In this document: positions 52,530 to 61,678 of the stretch, piece after piece | Numbering within the stretch: position 1 is the first letter of the stretch | How the letters are laid out: the number at the start of each line of letters is the position of its first letter | From: Hylemonella gracilis | GTDB lineage: Bacteria; Pseudomonadota; Gammaproteobacteria; Burkholderiales; Burkholderiaceae_C | DNA: 64,000 nt | Reading direction: 5' to 3' | Assembly: GCF_004328645.1 (NCBI RefSeq) | Contig: NZ_CP031395.1 | Coordinates: forward strand, 2,629,501 to 2,693,500 | Made by a program: the position numbers and the translations under genes | The notes under the pieces: generated by a model | The model's database searches: none | Told to the model about the DNA's origin: nothing | Seen by the model: only the letters and a program-made list of their open reading frames with translations

Positions 52530-53315
52530 TCAATAGCGATACACCAGCGCAGTCATGGCCAGGTAGTTTTGCCTCGATTGCACGAGGGGGCTGTCCGCGG
52601 CGTCACCGACCAGGCGGCTCACGCCGCCGGTGGTCTTCACCATCCAGTGCGGCGTGAAAACATGGGTCCAGTCCAGCGTCATCCTCAGGCTGTCCACCCC
52701 GCCCTCGGGTTGATAGGCATCGAAGCCGCTGTTCGTGGACTGCCTGTCGCTCACGCCGAAAAAAGTCCGGGCATAACGATCGCTGCCGGCATGGACGCTG
52801 CCCGTGATAGCGACTTGGTTGGCCGGTGCCGACCACACCGGCGCTGCCAGATCGATGCGCCCCCCCAGTCCCCGCCCGGTTTCCGTGATCGGCTGGTCCA
52901 GCGTCGCGCTCAAGCTCAGGTCGCCCGGCAGGCGCACGCCAAGCTGCAACAGGATCAGCGTTGAGCCGGGAACATCGCCCATGCCTTTGAGATGGTCCGA
53001 GCCGGGCAGCAGGTAGCGGTCCTGGTCGGTGCGGCCATCGTCGTAGCCCAGCGCGATCGAACCATAGGCCCCGTTCGCGAATTGAGTCCGGTAGCCGAGG
53101 CCCTCCAACGGGTTGAAGAAGACGCCGTTGTCGAACTCGGCGGCGATGACTGGCATGACGATGGGCTGGTAGTCGCGACTGCCCTCGTAGCGCGGCACCA
53201 CGCCGCCCGCGAGCGACAGCAGGTAGACATCCTCGGCCTGAGCTGCCGGATGCGCCGCGAGGCCCAGGCCCAGCAGCGTCACGAGGGTAAGGGATCGCGA
53301 AATAGTGATGCGCAT
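52530..53315 (-). CDS. MipA/OmpV-family outer-membrane protein
   Basis: The ATG at 53315 (MRITISRSLTLVTLLGLGLA) begins a signal peptide ending AAQAE. The rest alternates polar and hydrophobic residues, as in an outer-membrane beta barrel. It has VVPRYEGSRDYQPIVMPVIAAEF near the start and ends in an aromatic residue (ALVYRY), the usual barrel terminus. The family includes MltA-interacting protein MipA. It is divergent from a response-regulator gene across about 205 bases, and the pairing suggests that the two-component system controls it. Confidence 0.85.
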   Translation of the reverse strand: MRITISRSLTLVTLLGLGLAAHPAAQAEDVYLLSLAGGVVPRYEGSRDYQPIVMPVIAAEFDNGVFFNPLEGLGYRTQFANGAYGSIALGYDDGRTDQDRYLLPGSDHLKGMGDVPGSTLILLQLGVRLPGDLSLSATLDQPITETGRGLGGRIDLAAPVWSAPANQVAITGSVHAGSDRYARTFFGVSDRQSTNSGFDAYQPEGGVDSLRMTLDWTHVFTPHWMVKTTGGVSRLVGDAADSPLVQSRQNYLAMTALVYRY

Positions 53316-53520
53316 GTTCAATAAGGTTTCAGAATGGGAGCCTTGAGTCTAGGAAGGCGGCGCGACGGTGTCTGTTCCGAAGCTGAGCGAATCTGTGCGC
53401 AATTGTGTTCAAGCGTGCGTGGGCGCTGCGCCATGCGTACCTGGGCCTAGAATCCGCGCGGTCCCCGGGGCGAGAGAAGATTCCCGGACCAGCCCAAGAC
53501 CGAGAGGACGGATAACACCG

Positions 53521-54249
53521 ATGGCCGACGCAGCGCCGCTCAAACACCCTGTGCTGCTGATCGAGGACGATGACCGTCTCGCGCAGCTCATCGCGGAATA
53601 CCTGAACGGCTACGAATTCGCCGTGACCATCGTGCGGCGCGGGGATCTGGCCGAGGCCGCCGTGCGCGAACACCAACCGGCGCTGGTCATCCTCGATCTC
53701 ATGCTGCCGAACGTGGATGGCATGGAGGTCTGCCGCCGGGTGCGTCGCTTCTCCAACGTTCCCGTGCTCATTCTGACGGCCCGCCTCGATGTGTACGACC
53801 AGATCGCCGGTCTGGAGGTCGGCGCCGACGATTACGTGCTCAAGCCCGTCGAGCCGCGCGTGCTGGTTGCGCGCGCTCGCGCCCTGCTGCGACGCGCGCA
53901 ACCCGCCGACTCACTGAGCCTTGTCGCCGATGGCGAGCAGTTGGTGTTCGGCGAGCTGGCCATCTCGTCCTCCAACCGCGCGGTGGCCTGGCGCGGCCAG
54001 CCGGTCGAGCTGAAGACGGCCGAATTCAACCTCCTGCTGATCCTGGCCCGGGCCGCAGGCCAAGTGCTCAGCCGGGACGACATCCTCCGGCAATTGCGTG
54101 GCATCGAGTTCGATGGCTTGGACCGCACGGTGGACTCGGGCATTTCCCGGCTGCGCCGGCGGTTCGAGGACGCCTCGCCCGAGCCACGCAAGATCAAGAC
54201 GATCTGGGGCCGGGGCTACTTGTTCAGCCCCTCGGCCTGGGAGGAATGA
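53521..54249 (+). CDS. OmpR-family response regulator (RstA-like)
   Basis: The ATG at 53521 gives 242 residues. The receiver domain has acidic pocket DDD (near residue 16-18), the phosphoacceptor Asp59 in LVILDLMLPNVDG, and Lys in YVLKPVEP. The winged-helix domain contains FNLLLILARAAGQVLSRDDILRQLRG and RTVDSGISRLRRRFED. It is followed without gap by the sensor kinase gene. Likely target: the divergent MipA gene. Confidence 0.92.
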   Translation: MADAAPLKHPVLLIEDDDRLAQLIAEYLNGYEFAVTIVRRGDLAEAAVREHQPALVILDLMLPNVDGMEVCRRVRRFSNVPVLILTARLDVYDQIAGLEVGADDYVLKPVEPRVLVARARALLRRAQPADSLSLVADGEQLVFGELAISSSNRAVAWRGQPVELKTAEFNLLLILARAAGQVLSRDDILRQLRGIEFDGLDRTVDSGISRLRRRFEDASPEPRKIKTIWGRGYLFSPSAWEE

Positions 54250-55563
54250 ATGCTGCGCTCGCTGATCAAGTTGTACCTGCTCGTGGTGTTGGGCGCGGGC
54301 TTGTCCGTCGCGCTCATCAACCACGCCTTCCCCCTGCTGTTTCGTGAACGCCTCACGGAAGAGGCCCGAGAGAGTTTCCGGGCCTTCACTTTTATCCTGA
54401 ACGATTACGTTCAGCGGCATCCCGGCGCGCAGCGGGAAACGGCCCTGGCCGAGTTGCGACGACAAGCTGGAACCCGTTTCGAGCTATTGACGCTGGAGGA
54501 TCTCGCGCCGCGCTTGAACCCAGATCAATTGAACGATCTGCGCGCGGGCAAGCTTGTGCTTCTCAGCATGTACACGTCAGACTACATCCTGCCTTTGCCC
54601 GACGGACTCGTCGCCCGATCCAAGTTCGACATGCTCGACAGTGGCATTCAGGCGCTGGCTTATGTCGTGGTGGCGCTGGCCATGCTGTTCTCCGTGTTGT
54701 TCTGGGTGCATTACCACTGGCGTGACCTGCGCAAGCTGCACGAGGCCTCCCAGGCTTTCGGAGCGGGCCGTCTTTCCACGCGGGTGCAACTTTCGAGGAG
54801 ATCGAACATCTACGATTTGTCGCGTCAGTTCAACGAGATGGCGGGACAGATCGAGGCGTCCATCCAGCAGCAGCGGGACCTGATGCACGGTATTTCGCAT
54901 GAGCTCAAGACGCCGCTGGCGCGCCTGGAATTCGGCCTCGCCCTGCTAGACAGCCCGCAAGCCTCCGAGAGGGAGCGCGAACGCCAGTTGGCCCTGTGCA
55001 AGGACGTGAGGGAACTGGACGAACTCGTCACCGAACTGCTGACCCTGAGCCGCCTGGAACAGGGGGCCGGACAAGCGGTGCTGACGTGGGTGACGGTCGC
55101 GGAGCTGATCGACAGCGTGGTCGCCGACGTCGCCCACGACATCGCCGAGCGCGCCCTGCACCTGTCCCTCCATGTAAACGGCGCCCCTGAACAGCATGTC
55201 TGTGACGCTCGGCTGGTCGCGCGGGCCTTGCTGAACCTGCTGCGCAATAGCATGCGGTACGCGCACCGGACCATCTTCCTGCGCGCCGAGGCCAATGCCG
55301 CGGGCGCGCTGATCCTGAGCGTGGAAGACGATGGCCCGGGCATTGCACCTGAGGCGCGGGCGCGTGTCTTCGAGCCGTTCTATCGACAGGACGCCAGCCG
55401 GGATCGGCACACCGGCGGTTTCGGTTTAGGCCTGTCCATCGTGCGCCGCGTGGCCTTGGTCCATGGCGGTGATGTAGTGCTCGACGACGCCCGCACAGGA
55501 GGCGCCCGTTTTATCATCACCCTGCCAGCCTCCGTCGTGGCCCACACCATGAAGATCAGTTGA
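54250..55563 (+). CDS. Two-component sensor histidine kinase (RstB-like)
   Basis: The 437-residue kinase has two membrane segments, one at the N-terminus (LYLLVVLGAGLSVALINH) and one near residue 140 (LAYVVVALAMLFSVLFWVHY), enclosing a periplasmic sensor. A HAMP region follows, then the H-box MHGISHELKTPLARLEFG with the phosphorylated His at residue 217. The ATPase domain has ALLNLLRNSMRYA, VEDDGPGIAP and GFGLGLSIVRRVA. It pairs with the upstream regulator. The 3' end overlaps the convergent patatin by 8 bases. Confidence 0.92.
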   Translation: MLRSLIKLYLLVVLGAGLSVALINHAFPLLFRERLTEEARESFRAFTFILNDYVQRHPGAQRETALAELRRQAGTRFELLTLEDLAPRLNPDQLNDLRAGKLVLLSMYTSDYILPLPDGLVARSKFDMLDSGIQALAYVVVALAMLFSVLFWVHYHWRDLRKLHEASQAFGAGRLSTRVQLSRRSNIYDLSRQFNEMAGQIEASIQQQRDLMHGISHELKTPLARLEFGLALLDSPQASERERERQLALCKDVRELDELVTELLTLSRLEQGAGQAVLTWVTVAELIDSVVADVAHDIAERALHLSLHVNGAPEQHVCDARLVARALLNLLRNSMRYAHRTIFLRAEANAAGALILSVEDDGPGIAPEARARVFEPFYRQDASRDRHTGGFGLGLSIVRRVALVHGGDVVLDDARTGGARFIITLPASVVAHTMKIS

Positions 55564-56479
55564 TGGTGCTTGCGCGTGTGTCGGGTGGTGAAACCCGTCC
55601 GGCCACCCGCAACGGCTCCAAAGCGGCCCGGATGTCGTGCAGGCGCAGGGCCGCGGCGCGCCGCCCCGCTTCGTACAGGTCGGGCAAGGCCGAGGTGTCC
55701 CAAAGCCCGATGTGGCGATCCAGCTCAAGCTCGAGGTGGATCATCTGCTGCCCACGGGCCTGCAAGGCGTCGACTCGGGCTTGCATCAGGTTGTTGATCA
55801 AGGTGGTGCTGGTCCGCGCCACCAGGCGCGACAAGCGGTCGATCCGGCGCGGCAGGCTGCCCTGAAACCCCAGCGTCAGGATGAGGCGTGCCTCGGGGGC
55901 TGCCGCGACCGGCAGAGGGTCGGACAGGACCCCGTCCACCAAGGGCCGTCCGTCGATGGAGACCGAAGGAAAGAGGATGGGGACAGCCATGCTGGCGCGC
56001 AATGCGTCCACCAGCCGGCCTCGAGTAAGCCTTACCGACCGCCCGGTCGCAGCGTCCGTCGCGACGACCCGCAAGGGCGTGGGCAATTCTTCCAACTGGG
56101 TATCGCCAAAGGCTTGCTGGATGCGCTGCGCAATGAGGCGATCGTCTCGCAAGGCGAAGTCCGGACCGAATCCCGCCAGGCCTGGCATGAGCATCTGGGC
56201 GTAGGCGCGCCAGCGCCGCTGCTGCGTCAGCTCGGCGGACCAGAGCGTGGTGGCGAGCCGCAGCGCGCGTTCCCCGTGCATGCCGCAGGCGATTTGCGCG
56301 CCAAACAACGCACCTGAACTACAGCCCACGACCAGATTGGGGCGCATGCCTTCGAGCGCCAGTTGTTCGACGATGCCCAGCGCGGCGACGCTGCGCACGC
56401 CGCCACTGCCAAGCACCAAGGCCAAGGGACAGGAATGGGAATCAGGGGATATGGGTTGCCGCGGGGACGAGGTCGACAT
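55556..56479 (-). CDS. Patatin-like phospholipase (RssA-like)
   Basis: The 307-residue protein has LVLGSGGVRSVAALGIVEQL (the oxyanion-hole loop), GCSSG with nucleophile Ser54 (the GxSxG motif) and VDGVLSDPLPV with the catalytic Asp. It is cytosolic with no signal peptide. RssA-like patatins are acyl hydrolases of membrane lipids, and their biological role is often unclear. It is convergent with the sensor kinase. Confidence 0.87.
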   Translation of the reverse strand: MSTSSPRQPISPDSHSCPLALVLGSGGVRSVAALGIVEQLALEGMRPNLVVGCSSGALFGAQIACGMHGERALRLATTLWSAELTQQRRWRAYAQMLMPGLAGFGPDFALRDDRLIAQRIQQAFGDTQLEELPTPLRVVATDAATGRSVRLTRGRLVDALRASMAVPILFPSVSIDGRPLVDGVLSDPLPVAAAPEARLILTLGFQGSLPRRIDRLSRLVARTSTTLINNLMQARVDALQARGQQMIHLELELDRHIGLWDTSALPDLYEAGRRAAALRLHDIRAALEPLRVAGRVSPPDTRASTIN

Positions 56480-56604
56480 GGTCGCAAGGCCAGAGGTGAA
56501 TGAAGCCGCGCATCTTCACGCCGTCGTGATCTTCCCGTCTTCGCATCGCGCGCTGGATGGGCTCGCAATGCGCGCGCATTGTTGGCGGATCAACGCATCG
56601 TGGT

Positions 56605-57549
56605 TCAGCGACGCGGGACCAGGTTCGGCTCGGGCAAGTCGGGAGGCATCCATTCGGCATCGGCGCGCACACGCAAGAAGGTGGCGAATCGCGGCAGCCC
56701 GTCCGCCGTCAGGCCGCGGTAGCGGTAAGTAACCCAGCTGCCAATCGGTGGTGGCTGCAGGCGTTGCGCATCGCTGAAGCCTGTCCCCAGACGGAAGCGT
56801 CGACCATCTGGGGCCTGCACCTGCAGCGCGCCCATGCGCCCCGCATGGCGTCCCCGACCTGGCAGGTGGGACAGTACCTGGGCCTCGGCATCCTGAAAGG
56901 GCTTGACCTTGAGCAGGTCGTCGCTGCGTCCCGCCTGGTAGCGCGCGTCGCCCCGATGCAGCATCAAGCCTTCGCCACCGGCCCGTACGGTCGCGTTCAG
57001 CAGGCGGTCCAGCTCGGCCTGCGTGCCTATGCGTCCCTGATCGACGAACTGCAAGCAGCTGCCGGCCGGCGTTCCGCGCAGGCCTTCCTGCAAGGCCACC
57101 ATCGCCGCCACGCGTTCGGTGAAGGTGCCGCCATGGTCCGGCAAGTCAAACACCATGAAACGCAATCGTTTCCAGGCGATGTCCTCGGGCTCGACGCGCG
57201 CGACCGTGCCCGCGGTGTCTTCGAAGCGACCTCGACCGCCCCAGAGTTCACCATCCAGCGCCTGGACTGGCCAACCCTGCGTGAACCAGGCAGGCGCGCG
57301 AATGCGGCGTCCGCCGCGCGAGAGCAGATGCTGACCATCCCAGCGAGCGCGGACACCATCAATTTTTTCGCTGACCCAGTAGTCGGGTAGATGCGGGCGG
57401 GGCTGCGCGTCCGCACGGTATTCACCGGCCAGCAGCAGGCGCGGCGGCATGTTCTGAGCCCAGGCCGAGCCGGTTGCAATGGCCAGCGCGCAGAGCATCA
57501 CCGCGGCGACCGCGCGACGTCTCGAAGAGGGCTTGAGCGCGAAGTTCAT
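56605..57549 (-). CDS. ATP-dependent DNA ligase with signal peptide (LigE-type)
   Basis: The ATG at 57549 gives 314 residues. The first 31 form a signal peptide (MLCALAIATGSAWA with an Arg-rich start), so export is likely. The ligase motifs are KIDG with the nucleotidyl Lys62 (SEKIDGVRARW), ALDGELWGGRGRFE, DQGRIGT, and GEGLMLHR, then LLKVKPFQD near the C-terminus. ATP-dependent minimal ligases with periplasmic leaders (LigE type) are known from Neisseria, Haemophilus and relatives, where a role in DNA uptake has been proposed. Divergent from the AraC gene. Confidence 0.87.
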   Translation of the reverse strand: MNFALKPSSRRRAVAAVMLCALAIATGSAWAQNMPPRLLLAGEYRADAQPRPHLPDYWVSEKIDGVRARWDGQHLLSRGGRRIRAPAWFTQGWPVQALDGELWGGRGRFEDTAGTVARVEPEDIAWKRLRFMVFDLPDHGGTFTERVAAMVALQEGLRGTPAGSCLQFVDQGRIGTQAELDRLLNATVRAGGEGLMLHRGDARYQAGRSDDLLKVKPFQDAEAQVLSHLPGRGRHAGRMGALQVQAPDGRRFRLGTGFSDAQRLQPPPIGSWVTYRYRGLTADGLPRFATFLRVRADAEWMPPDLPEPNLVPRR

Positions 57550-57766
57550 CGGCCCATCGTAGGCAGGGGCCGCCTGGTGCGAAAGCGCCTGCATGGATGT
57601 GAAGCACGGATTCTTGAAGTGCCGAAACCGGTCCATCCGCTCGGGTACACCCCGGGGCACGGGCGGCTATCCCCGTTGGATAATCCGCGCGGCGCGGGAT
57701 GCCCACGGTGCGGGGGACGGCGCACCCCGAACTCGCGCATCACCCGATCGCCCCCGAGGACAAGCC

Positions 57767-58741
57767 ATGTTCATGCGATGGTCCACCGACGAATTGCCTC
57801 AAACCCAGCGCTTCGAACAGTGGCGCGAAGCCTGCCGCCAGCATGTCTACGCGCTGACGCCCGAACGTCGGGCGCGCGGAGCATTTCAGGGCAGCATCAG
57901 CCGGCACACGCGAGGTGGACTGGACGTGACCGATATCCGATGCGATGGCCACCTGGTGCGACGCAGTCAGCGTGATATCGATGAGCGACCTGGCGATACC
58001 TACTACATCTACTTGCAAGGACAAGGACGTGTCTGGATCGAGCAGCAGGGGCAACGCTGCGTGCTGGAGTCCGGCGACATGGTCATCGCGGACCCGAACA
58101 TCCCCTTCTCGACCGACACCGACAGAGTGTTTGACTTCCGGCTCTGGCGCGTCGAACGCCGTCGGCTTCAGTCACGGCTGCGGCTGGGCTCAGCCGGTCT
58201 GGCCATGCATCGGATCGACAGATCCTGCGCGGAGCGCGACCTGATCACCTGCTGGCTAGACGGCCTGCTGCACCACCACGCCGGCCTGTCCGCCGCGAAT
58301 TCCGAGCTGGCTCAGGAAACCCTGCACGCGCTGGTGGCCGGCGTCATCGGGGCTCCTGCGCCAATGCAGGAGCCGGTGCGCCGTGCCCGACGCCGGGCAT
58401 TGCTGCTTCGCGTGCAGGGGACGGTGGCGCAACGCGCCGGCGAAATGGACCTGACACCCGAGCGCATCGCGAGCGCCTTTGGTTTGTCGCTGCGTGCCCT
58501 GCATCAACTCTTCGCGCTGTCGGACCTCAGTTTCAACGAGTTCCTCGCGAGGACCCGATTGGAACGCGCGCAAGCCATGCTGCGCTCAGCCTCCTGCCTA
58601 CACCTCAGCACGGCCGAGATCGGCTTCGAAGCGGGCTTCGGCGAGGTGTCGACCTTCTACAGACGCTTCAAGCAGCGCTACGGCATAACGCCAGGCGAGT
58701 GGCGCGCCGGCCTCGCACCGGCGCGCGAGCCAGCGCGCTGA
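57767..58741 (+). CDS. AraC-family regulator (AraC_binding_2-type)
   Basis: From the ATG at 57767 (MFMRWSTDELPQTQRFEQWRE) the protein has 324 residues. The N-terminal half is of the AraC-binding-like cupin type, with YIYLQGQGRVWIEQQGQ and LESGDMVIADPNIPF. The C-terminal half has two HTH units: RIASAFGLSLRALHQLFALSD and IGFEAGFGEVSTFYRRFKQRYGITPGEWR. The regulated gene is not clear. The decarboxylase on the other strand is convergent. Confidence 0.85.
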   Translation: MFMRWSTDELPQTQRFEQWREACRQHVYALTPERRARGAFQGSISRHTRGGLDVTDIRCDGHLVRRSQRDIDERPGDTYYIYLQGQGRVWIEQQGQRCVLESGDMVIADPNIPFSTDTDRVFDFRLWRVERRRLQSRLRLGSAGLAMHRIDRSCAERDLITCWLDGLLHHHAGLSAANSELAQETLHALVAGVIGAPAPMQEPVRRARRRALLLRVQGTVAQRAGEMDLTPERIASAFGLSLRALHQLFALSDLSFNEFLARTRLERAQAMLRSASCLHLSTAEIGFEAGFGEVSTFYRRFKQRYGITPGEWRAGLAPAREPAR

Positions 58742-58760
58742 CACCCCAGGGAGGCCGCGT

Positions 58761-61043
58761 TCAGGCGCGCACGCAGTCCGCGTAGTAGCGCTTGTTGCCG
58801 TTCGAGTCCTTCACCTCGACCAGGCCGTGGATGTCGGTCTCGAAGCCCGGGCACTCCTGGTTGAACTTGCGCGCGAACTTGAGGTAGTCGACGATCTTGC
58901 GATTGAAGACCTCGCCCGGGATCAGCAAGGGAATGCCGGGCGGATACGGCGTGATCAGCCCCACGGTGACACGGCCTTCGAGCTCGTCGACCTCCACCCG
59001 TTCCGTCCTGCGCTGCGCGATGTGCGCATAGGCATCGCTGGGCTTCATGGCCGGTGTCAGGTCGCTCAGGTACATCTCGGTGGTCAGGCGCGCGATGTCA
59101 TAGTTGGCGTACATCTCGTGCACGAACTGGCAAAGATCACGCAGGCCCATGCGCTCGTAGCGGGGATGCTTCTGGCAGAACTCCGGCATGATGCGCCACA
59201 TGGGCTGGTTCTTGTCGTAATCGTCCTTGAATTGCTGCAACGCGGTCAGCAAGGTATTCCAGCGGCCCTTGGTGATACCGATGGTGAACATGATGAAGAA
59301 GCTGTAGAGGCCTGTCTTCTCCACCACCACGCCGTGCTCGGCGAGGAACTTGGTCACGATGGCCGCCGGAATGCCGCTTTTGTCGAACTTGCCGTCAAGA
59401 TTGAGGCCGGGCGTCACGATGGTGGCCTTGATCGGGTCCAGCATGTTGAAACCGTCGGCCAACTGGCCGAAACCGTGCCAACGGCTCTTCGCCGCCTTGC
59501 CCTTGCCATCACTGCGGATGATCCAGTCCTCGGCCGTGCCCATGCCCTCATCGGTCAGTTGCTCAGGGCCCCAGACCTTGAACCACCAGTCCTCGCCGTA
59601 TTCCTCGGCCACTTTGCGCATGGCGCGGCGGAAGTCCAGCGATTCAATGATGCTTTCCTCCACCAGCGCGCGGCCGCCAGGTGGCTCCATCATCGCGGCG
59701 GCCACGTCGCAGCTGGCGATGATGCTGTACTGCGGCGAAGTGCTGGTGTGCATCAGATACGCCTCGTTGAAGAGGTGGTGGTCCAGCTTCTGGTTCTCCG
59801 CGTCCTGCACCAGCACATGGCTGGCCTGGCTGATGCCCGCCAGCAGCTTGTGGATCGACTGGGTGGAATAGACCACCGAGTTCTTGGGCCGAGGGCGCTT
59901 CTTGCCCATGGCGTGGTAACGGCCGTAGAAAGAATGGAAGGCCGCGTGCGGCAGCCAGGCTTCGTCGAAGTGCAGGTTGTCCACATAGCCATCGAGCAGG
60001 CTCTTGATGGTCTCGGTGTTGTATAGCACGCCGTCGTAGGTGGACTGCGTCAGCGTCATCACGCGGGGGCGCACCGCCTTCTCATCCACACCTTGCAGCA
60101 AGGGATTTGCCTTGATCTTGGCCTGGATGGTCGTGGGCTCGAACTCGTTCTGCGGGATCGGGCCGATGATGCCGTAGTGGTTGCGCGTGGGCTTGAGGAA
60201 GACGGGGATGGCCCCCGTCATGATGATGGCGTGCAGGATGCTCTTGTGGCAGTTGCGGTCCACCACCACCACGTCGCCCGGCGCCACGGCGTGGTGCCAG
60301 ACGATCTTGTTGCTGGTGCTGGTGCCGTTGGTCACGAAATAGCAGTGGTCGGCGTTGAAGATGCGCGCGGCGTTGCGCTCGCTCTCGCCGATGGCGCCGT
60401 TGTGGTCCAGCAATTGGCCCAGCTCTTCCACCGCGTTGCAGACGTCGGCGCGCAGCATGTTCTCGCCGTAGAACTGGTGGTACATCTGGCCCACCGGGCT
60501 CTTGAGGAAGGCCACGCCGCCCGAATGGCCGGGGCAGTGCCAGGAATAGGAGCCATCCTCGGCGTAATCCAGCAAGGCCTTGAAGAATGGTGGCTGCACG
60601 CCTTCCAGGTAGCTCTTGGCTTCGCGGATGATGTGGCGCGCCATGAACTCCGGCGTGTCCTCATACATGTGAATGAAACCATGCAACTCGCGCAGGATGT
60701 CGTTGGGCAGGTGGCGGCTGGTCTTGGTCTCGCCGTAGATGTAGATGGGCACGTCGGCGTTCTTGCGTCGCACTTCCTCGATGAAACGACGCAGGTTCTG
60801 CACGGCGGGAGCGACCGTCACATCCGTGGCCAGCGCGAACTCCTCGTCGTCGATGGACAGGATGAAGGCACTGGCACGGCTCTGTTGCTGGGCGAACTGG
60901 GACAGGTCGCCGTAGCTCGTGACGCCCAGGACTTCGAAGCCCTCGGTCTCGATGGCCTGGGCCAGCGCCCGGATGCCGAGGCCTGAGGTGTTTTCGGAGC
61001 GGAAATCTTCGTCGATGATGACGATCGGAAAGCGGAATTTCAT
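58761..61043 (-). CDS. AdiA-like arginine/lysine/ornithine decarboxylase
   Basis: The ATG at 61043 gives 760 residues, the length of Escherichia coli AdiA. The N-terminal wing is followed by the PLP domain with SYSWHCPGHSGGVAFLKSPVGQ, VVVVDRNCHKSILHA, HFDEAWLPHAAFHSFYGRYHAM, and STQSIHKLL with the PLP Lys near residue 399. The C-terminus has TPYPPGIPLLIPGE. The similarity is strongest to arginine decarboxylase AdiA, though lysine or ornithine specificity cannot be ruled out. No antiporter is adjacent, so a biosynthetic role (agmatine, polyamines) is as plausible as acid resistance. Confidence 0.87.
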   Translation of the reverse strand: MKFRFPIVIIDEDFRSENTSGLGIRALAQAIETEGFEVLGVTSYGDLSQFAQQQSRASAFILSIDDEEFALATDVTVAPAVQNLRRFIEEVRRKNADVPIYIYGETKTSRHLPNDILRELHGFIHMYEDTPEFMARHIIREAKSYLEGVQPPFFKALLDYAEDGSYSWHCPGHSGGVAFLKSPVGQMYHQFYGENMLRADVCNAVEELGQLLDHNGAIGESERNAARIFNADHCYFVTNGTSTSNKIVWHHAVAPGDVVVVDRNCHKSILHAIIMTGAIPVFLKPTRNHYGIIGPIPQNEFEPTTIQAKIKANPLLQGVDEKAVRPRVMTLTQSTYDGVLYNTETIKSLLDGYVDNLHFDEAWLPHAAFHSFYGRYHAMGKKRPRPKNSVVYSTQSIHKLLAGISQASHVLVQDAENQKLDHHLFNEAYLMHTSTSPQYSIIASCDVAAAMMEPPGGRALVEESIIESLDFRRAMRKVAEEYGEDWWFKVWGPEQLTDEGMGTAEDWIIRSDGKGKAAKSRWHGFGQLADGFNMLDPIKATIVTPGLNLDGKFDKSGIPAAIVTKFLAEHGVVVEKTGLYSFFIMFTIGITKGRWNTLLTALQQFKDDYDKNQPMWRIMPEFCQKHPRYERMGLRDLCQFVHEMYANYDIARLTTEMYLSDLTPAMKPSDAYAHIAQRRTERVEVDELEGRVTVGLITPYPPGIPLLIPGEVFNRKIVDYLKFARKFNQECPGFETDIHGLVEVKDSNGNKRYYADCVRA

Positions 61044-61147
61044 ATGCGCTGGGGTTCGTGTGGTCTTCGTGCCGCCGTCGTGTTGCCGCACAATCGGGGG
61101 CCCGCAACATTTCGGTTGCAGGCCGGATTGGAACACAAGCAAACGAC

Positions 61148-61606
61148 ATGGCGGATTCAACTTTCTGGTGGCTGGGCGCAGGCGTGCTGGTCGCCGCCGA
61201 ACTGCTGAGTGGCAGCTTCTATCTGCTGATGCTGGCACTGGGCCTGGCGGCTGGTGCCTTCGCGGCGCAGCTGGGCCTGATGGCCACGGCGCAGGTCATC
61301 TTGGCGGCGCTGGTGGGGTCGGCGGCCGTGCTGGGCTGCTACCTGCTGCGCAGACGGCTTGCGGTCGGCACCCCCGGGGTGCAAGCCAATCCGGACGTCA
61401 ACCCCGACATCGGTCAGATCGTGCACATCGGCGCCTGGGACGAAGACGGCTTGGCCCGCGTCAAGTACCGTGGCGCGCTCTGGACGGCCTCGACGCCGGA
61501 TTTCAAAAACGCCGGCCAGCCAGGGCACCACCGCATCGTCGAGGTGCGCGGCAGTCAATTGCTGGTTGAGCGGATCGACGACGATCGACCGGCTGATCCT
61601 CACTGA
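61148..61606 (+). CDS. NfeD-like membrane protein
   Basis: The 152-residue protein has two or three N-terminal hydrophobic segments (LGAGVLVAAELLSGSFYLLMLALGLAAGAFAA and ILAALVGSAAVLGCYLL). A soluble C-terminal OB-fold domain follows (VHIGAWDEDGLARVKYRGALWTA, ending VERIDDD). This is the short NfeD form that accompanies SPFH proteins. It is 72 bases upstream of the SPFH gene, as is usual for the pair. Confidence 0.87.
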   Translation: MADSTFWWLGAGVLVAAELLSGSFYLLMLALGLAAGAFAAQLGLMATAQVILAALVGSAAVLGCYLLRRRLAVGTPGVQANPDVNPDIGQIVHIGAWDEDGLARVKYRGALWTASTPDFKNAGQPGHHRIVEVRGSQLLVERIDDDRPADPH

Positions 61607-61678
61607 ACCTGCTCTTACCTTCTTCCTTCAATCGACAGGCCCTGGCGGCCTGAACCGCCCCCCCTCAAAGGACATCGC

